A DNA stretch of 64,000 bases from CAVUAF01 sp964460655 (GTDB taxonomy: Bacteria; Acidobacteriota; Terriglobia; Terriglobales; Acidobacteriaceae). The stretch spans positions 1-64,000 of the forward strand of contig CAYWSH010000002.1 in the NCBI GenBank assembly GCA_964460655.1. Reading direction: 5' to 3'. Below are positions 60,288 to 64,000 of the stretch, piece after piece; positions within the stretch are counted from its first letter, which is position 1; each line of letters begins with the position of its first letter. The notes below the pieces were generated by a model. It was not told where the DNA came from. It made no database searches and saw nothing but the letters and a program-made list of their open reading frames with translations. The position numbers were made by a program, and so were the translations under genes.

Positions 60288-61643
60288 ATGGGCACTCTTC
60301 CGAAAACAGCACCCGCCAGTTCTGTCTCTGAGTTCCAAGCCAAGATCGAGGCGCGCACCGCGCGGATCGGCATCATCGGTCTGGGCTACGTCGGCCTGCC
60401 GCTCGGCCTGCTCTACAGCGCGCAGAAGTTCAAGATCACCGGCTTCGACATCGACAAGAAGAAGGTCGACACACTTAACGCCGGCGGTTCTTACATCTTC
60501 CGCATCACGAAAGATGAGATCGCCGATGCGCGCAAGGAAGGCTTCGCCGCGACAGCCGATTACGCCAACATCTCGCAGATGGACGCGATCATCATCTGCG
60601 TGCCGACGCCGCTCGACGAGCACCACGAGCCTGACCTGAGCTTCATCGTCAATACGGCGGAGAACATCGCGCCGCATCTGCGCGCGGGGCAACTCGTTGT
60701 ACTGGAGAGCACGACGTATCCGGGCACGACCGAAGAAGTCATGGTGCCGATCCTGGAGAAGACCGGCCTGAAGGCTGCGCGCAACGGCTCGAGCGGCGCC
60801 AACGAGTTTTTCGTCGCCTTCTCACCCGAGCGTGAGGACCCGGGCAATGACACCGTGGCGCGCCACGACATCCCCAAAGTCGTCGGCGGGCTCGATACGC
60901 GGGCTTCGCAGATGGCGAGCGCGATGTACAACTCGATCTTCCGCCGCGTGGTGCCGGTCTCGTCGCCCGCAGCCGCGGAGATGACGAAGCTGCTGGAGAA
61001 CATCTATCGCTGCGTGAACATCGCGCTGGTCAACGAGCTGAAGATGCTCTCGCTGCGCATGGGCATCGACATCTGGGAAGTGATCGACGCGGCCAAGACC
61101 AAGCCGTTCGGTTTCCAGGCGTTCTACCCCGGCCCCGGCCTCGGCGGGCATTGCATACCCATCGATCCGTTCTATCTTTCGTGGAAGGCGAAGCAGTACG
61201 ACTTCCACACCAAGTTCATCGAGTTGGCCGGCGAAGTGAACGTCGCCATGCCGTATCACGTGGTGACGGCTGTCGCGCGCGCACTCAACCAGCACAAGAA
61301 GGCGATGAACGGCTCCAAGGTCCTGGTGCTCGGCGTCGCGTACAAGAAAGACATCGACGACCTGCGCGAATCGCCGGCGCTCACCATCATCGAGCAACTG
61401 CAGAAGGAGGGCGCGACGGTCAGCTACAACGATCCATACTTTGCCACCGTCGGACGCGGCCGCCACTACGACCTGCAGATGAAGAACACACCGCTCGAGA
61501 AGGTCGGCGAGTTCGATTGTGTCGTCATCGTCACGGACCACACCAGCTACGACTACCAGAAGATCGTGAACGAAGCGAAGCTGGTGGTCGATACGCGTGG
61601 CGCGACGCGCAAGCTCGAATCGCCCAAGATCGTGCGCTGCTGA
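60288..61643 (+). CDS. UDP-N-acetyl-D-glucosamine/UDP-glucose 6-dehydrogenase (WbpA/Ugd type)
   Basis: A 451-residue nucleotide-sugar dehydrogenase that oxidises C6 to a carboxylate, giving a UDP-uronic acid. RIGIIGLGYVGLPLGLLYS is the NAD fold; LESTTYPGTTEEV, FSPEREDPGN and the catalytic cysteine in GPGLGGHCIPIDP are diagnostic. The GLGGHCIPIDP form and the HHEPDLSFI segment point to the UDP-GlcNAc (WbpA) group rather than plain UDP-glucose dehydrogenase. Its stop and the next start share one base (TGATG), and the downstream gene is a WbpP-like epimerase, which supports a GlcNAcA/GalNAcA branch. Confidence 0.88.
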   Translation: MGTLPKTAPASSVSEFQAKIEARTARIGIIGLGYVGLPLGLLYSAQKFKITGFDIDKKKVDTLNAGGSYIFRITKDEIADARKEGFAATADYANISQMDAIIICVPTPLDEHHEPDLSFIVNTAENIAPHLRAGQLVVLESTTYPGTTEEVMVPILEKTGLKAARNGSSGANEFFVAFSPEREDPGNDTVARHDIPKVVGGLDTRASQMASAMYNSIFRRVVPVSSPAAAEMTKLLENIYRCVNIALVNELKMLSLRMGIDIWEVIDAAKTKPFGFQAFYPGPGLGGHCIPIDPFYLSWKAKQYDFHTKFIELAGEVNVAMPYHVVTAVARALNQHKKAMNGSKVLVLGVAYKKDIDDLRESPALTIIEQLQKEGATVSYNDPYFATVGRGRHYDLQMKNTPLEKVGEFDCVVIVTDHTSYDYQKIVNEAKLVVDTRGATRKLESPKIVRC

Positions 61644-62602
61644 TGGCTACTTACTGCATCACCGGCATCGGGGGCTTCATCGGCTCCTCGATCGCGCGTG
61701 AATTGCTGCGCCGCGGCGAGACCGTGCGCGGCATCGACGATTTCTCCACTGGCCGCCGCGAGAACCTTGCCGATATCCGCGCGCAGCTCGACCTGCGCGA
61801 AGATTCTATCCTCGACGTCGCTGCGGTGAACGATGCCGTGAAGGGCGCGGACTACGTCCTGCACCAGGCGGCGATCCCGTCGGTCCCGCGCTCGGTCGCC
61901 GATCCTGTCGGCACGTGCACGGTGAACCTGCTCGGGACGCTGAATGTTCTGGTCGCGGCGCGCGACGCCAAGGTGAAGCGCGTAGTGTATGCCGCGTCGT
62001 CATCCGCCTATGGCGATACGCCGACTCTGCCGAAGTACGAAGCCATGACGCCGAACCCGATCTCGCCGTACGCGGTTGCGAAGCTCGGCGGCGAGCATTT
62101 CATGGTGTCGTTCTTCCGCTGCTACGGCCTGCCGACCGTGTGCTTGCGCTACTTCAACATCTTCGGCCCGCACCAGGACCCGAACTCGATGTACTCGGCC
62201 GTCTCAGCAAAGTTCATCACCCAGATGCTGAACGGCCAGACGCCCACCATCTTCGGTGACGGTGAGACCAGCCGCGACTTCACCTACATTGACAATGCCG
62301 TCAGTGCGAACCTGCTGGCGTGCTCCGCGCCCGAAGAGAAAGTCGCCGGGCGCGTCTTTAACATCGCCACCGGTACGCGTATCACGCTGAACGAGGTGTA
62401 TGCGCAGCTGCAGCAGATCATCGGCTTCACGAAGCCGGCGAATTACGGGCCGTCACGTCCCGGCGATGTGAAGCACTCTCTCGCCGACATCACGCAGGCG
62501 CAGGAGCGGCTCGGCTACAAGGTGCTCGTCCCGTTCGAAGAGGGTCTGCGCCGCACCGTGGCCTGGTACAAAGAAAGCGCCACGCACGCCGCCAAGGCGT
62601 GA
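61643..62602 (+). CDS. NAD-dependent UDP-sugar epimerase (WbpP-like UDP-GlcNAc 4-epimerase)
   Basis: A 319-residue extended SDR. YCITGIGGFIGSSIARELL (NAD), ASSSAYGDTPTLPK (Ser), SPYAVAKLGGEHFM (YxxxK), YFNIFGPHQDPNSMYSAVSAKFI and FGDGETSRDFTYIDN are present. The HQDP-N-YSAVI-like stretch is typical of the WbpP group that acts on UDP-GlcNAc and its uronic acid. Translationally coupled to the dehydrogenase. Confidence 0.88.
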   Translation: MATYCITGIGGFIGSSIARELLRRGETVRGIDDFSTGRRENLADIRAQLDLREDSILDVAAVNDAVKGADYVLHQAAIPSVPRSVADPVGTCTVNLLGTLNVLVAARDAKVKRVVYAASSSAYGDTPTLPKYEAMTPNPISPYAVAKLGGEHFMVSFFRCYGLPTVCLRYFNIFGPHQDPNSMYSAVSAKFITQMLNGQTPTIFGDGETSRDFTYIDNAVSANLLACSAPEEKVAGRVFNIATGTRITLNEVYAQLQQIIGFTKPANYGPSRPGDVKHSLADITQAQERLGYKVLVPFEEGLRRTVAWYKESATHAAKA

Positions 62603-62659
62603 GCGTAACTTCGCGCTAGACGCCGCTTTTCCTTCACGCCATAATTCCGCTGGATTCTC

Positions 62660-64000
62660 ATGTCTAATCCGCCCACTGCCGCGACCATGACCATCAGCTC
62701 CAGCGCCTTGCCGGTGCTGGTGATGGTGTCGGGCGCCGAACAGACGCGCGTGCCCATCATGCGCACGCCTTTCGGCATCGGGCGCAAGACAGACAAAGAC
62801 CTGGTCATCGCCGATCCGCGCGTTTCGCGCGATCACGCCAACATCGTGATGGAGCAGGGCGACTTCGTCCTGATCGACCTGGGCAGCAAGCACGGCACCT
62901 TCGTCAACGGCAACAAGATCGACCGCCACCGTCTGCAGAAGAACGACCGCATGGAGTTCGGCGCGGGCGACAAGGTCTTCGTCATCTTCAATCCCGACCG
63001 CGCCGATACGAATGCGGCGCGCGAGTTCCTCAGCCAGATTTCGGCCATGCCGGCGACGCCTTCGGGCGCCGCGTCGGACCTGGAAAAGCTGAAGCTATTC
63101 CTTGAGGCCGCACGCAAGCTGAACACGTCAGGCGTGGTGGATGAGGTCCTGGTCACGCTGATCGACGCCACGCTGCGCATCACGCACGCCGAACGCGGCT
63201 TCGTCTACCTGCGGCAGGACGATGCTTCGCTACGGCTCGTGGCGGCGCGCAGCGCGAAGGGCGAGACGCTGGTCGACGACAAGAACATCTCGCACTCCAT
63301 CGTGCAGGACGCGGTGAAGGGTGCGAGCGAATTCCTCATCACCGACACGAGCAAGAGCTCGAACATGGCCGGACGCGACAGCATCGTGGCGTTCGACCTG
63401 CGTACCGTCATTTGCATCCCGCTGCGCCGCACGCAGTTCTACGAGAAGAAGGGAGAGGATGGCACGCCGGGCAGTACCGAGATCATGGGCGTGCTCTATC
63501 TCGACAGCCGCTTTGCGTCGCGCGAGATCACCGAGGTGAGCAACGACATCCTGCGCGCGATCGCGACGGAAGCAGCCGCGCTCGTGGAGAACGCGAAGCT
63601 GGTGCAGACGGAAGCGGCCGCGCGTCAGATGCAGCAGGAGCTTGCCATCGCGGCCTCGATCCAGCAGCGGCTCATGACCGTGACGATCCCTGACGTGCCC
63701 TACGCCGGCGTGCGCGCCAAGAACTTGCCGTGCCGCGAGATCGGAGGCGACTTCTACGACGCCGTCCTCACCGACCACGGACTCGCCATCATCCTCGCCG
63801 ACGTGTGCGGCAAGGGAGTATCCGCCGCTATCCTCGGCTCGATCCTGCAGGGCATGGTTTATTCGCAGCTGCAGGCCGGCGCCAGCACTCTGGTGGAGAT
63901 CGTCGCCGCGGCGAACAAATTCCTCTGCCTGAAGAGCGTCGGCGAAAAATACGCGACCATGCTCGTGGCGCTGCTACGCCCTGACGGCACGCTCGAGTTC
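62660..64000 (+). CDS. FHA-GAF-PP2C (SpoIIE/RsbU) phosphatase, C-terminus beyond window
   Basis: A regulatory phosphatase cut by the right edge; 447 codons are present. Residues about 40-115 form an FHA domain (GIGRKTDKDLVIADPRVSRDHANI, DLGSKHGTFVNGNKI), which binds phosphothreonine. Residues about 135-310 are a GAF-like domain (LIDATLRITHAERGFVYL, LLDSR-type VLYLDSRFAS). The PP2C domain of the SpoIIE type starts near 330 (AASIQQRLM, NLPCREIGGDFYD, LAIILADVCGKGVSAAIL). It likely dephosphorylates an anti-sigma-factor antagonist or similar partner in response to a signal. Not obviously part of the polysaccharide locus. Confidence 0.9.
   Translation, partial: MSNPPTAATMTISSSALPVLVMVSGAEQTRVPIMRTPFGIGRKTDKDLVIADPRVSRDHANIVMEQGDFVLIDLGSKHGTFVNGNKIDRHRLQKNDRMEFGAGDKVFVIFNPDRADTNAAREFLSQISAMPATPSGAASDLEKLKLFLEAARKLNTSGVVDEVLVTLIDATLRITHAERGFVYLRQDDASLRLVAARSAKGETLVDDKNISHSIVQDAVKGASEFLITDTSKSSNMAGRDSIVAFDLRTVICIPLRRTQFYEKKGEDGTPGSTEIMGVLYLDSRFASREITEVSNDILRAIATEAAALVENAKLVQTEAAARQMQQELAIAASIQQRLMTVTIPDVPYAGVRAKNLPCREIGGDFYDAVLTDHGLAIILADVCGKGVSAAILGSILQGMVYSQLQAGASTLVEIVAAANKFLCLKSVGEKYATMLVALLRPDGTLEF

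Overview
The window is GC-rich, tightly packed bacterial chromosome. Gene content (exosortase/PEP-CTERM locus, sec, TPR lipoproteins, outer-membrane barrel) points to a Gram-negative organism. The combination of an XrtA-type exosortase locus, a Fis-type regulator next to it, long Ig-like repeat lipoproteins and a fused acyl-AMP ligase/ACP/acyltransferase fits Acidobacteriota best; that placement is inference. No rRNA, tRNA, CRISPR array or insertion sequence was recognised.

Layout. 1-5.4 kb: the 5' part of secA, a fused acyl-activating/acyltransferase enzyme, and two overlapping tyrosine recombinase genes. 5.5-12.9 kb (minus strand): two tandem TPR lipoproteins of almost identical length, one PEP-CTERM protein, EpsI and the exosortase. 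13.3-24.2 kb (plus strand): a sigma54-activator-like regulator, then a continuous polysaccharide operon (export protein, outer-membrane barrel, chain-length determinant, ATPase, tyrosine autokinase, priming sugar transferase, GT2, O-antigen-ligase-like polymerase). 24.2-37.3 kb: GT2, deacetylase, Wzx flippase, two asparagine-synthase-like amidotransferases, three GT4 enzymes, a FemAB/GNAT-like protein and a second deacetylase. 37.3-53.2 kb: a family of related large exported proteins, comprising a propeller-like protein, a beta-helix protein, a 2751-residue lipoprotein that carries both of those modules plus 17 Ig-like repeats, and a frameshifted remnant of a fourth copy; two methyltransferases, a membrane acyltransferase and a DUF218 protein lie among them. 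53.4-62.6 kb: nucleotide-sugar supply (epimerases, dTDP-rhamnose pathway rfbCDAB, a UDP-sugar dehydrogenase), a GT/methyltransferase fusion and an orphan GIY-YIG protein. 62.7 kb to the end: the start of an FHA-GAF-PP2C phosphatase.

How it fits together. The genes describe a Wzx/Wzy-type exopolysaccharide pathway: priming transferase, glycosyltransferases, flippase, polymerase, chain-length control through a tyrosine kinase, outer-membrane export, and tailoring by deacetylases, amidotransferases and an acyltransferase. It is coupled to exosortase processing of PEP-CTERM proteins. Rhamnose and uronic-acid-type sugars are the predicted building blocks.

The most unusual points are: (1) sigma54-type -24/-12 elements in front of the TPR operon, the PEP-CTERM gene and the regulator gene, with TGCAR-N4-TTGCA dyads about 110 bp upstream of the first two; (2) a regulator that has the AAA+ and Fis-HTH parts of a sigma54 activator but no GAFTGA loop; (3) the modular giant-lipoprotein family. 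All functions are read from sequence motifs; no database search was possible.
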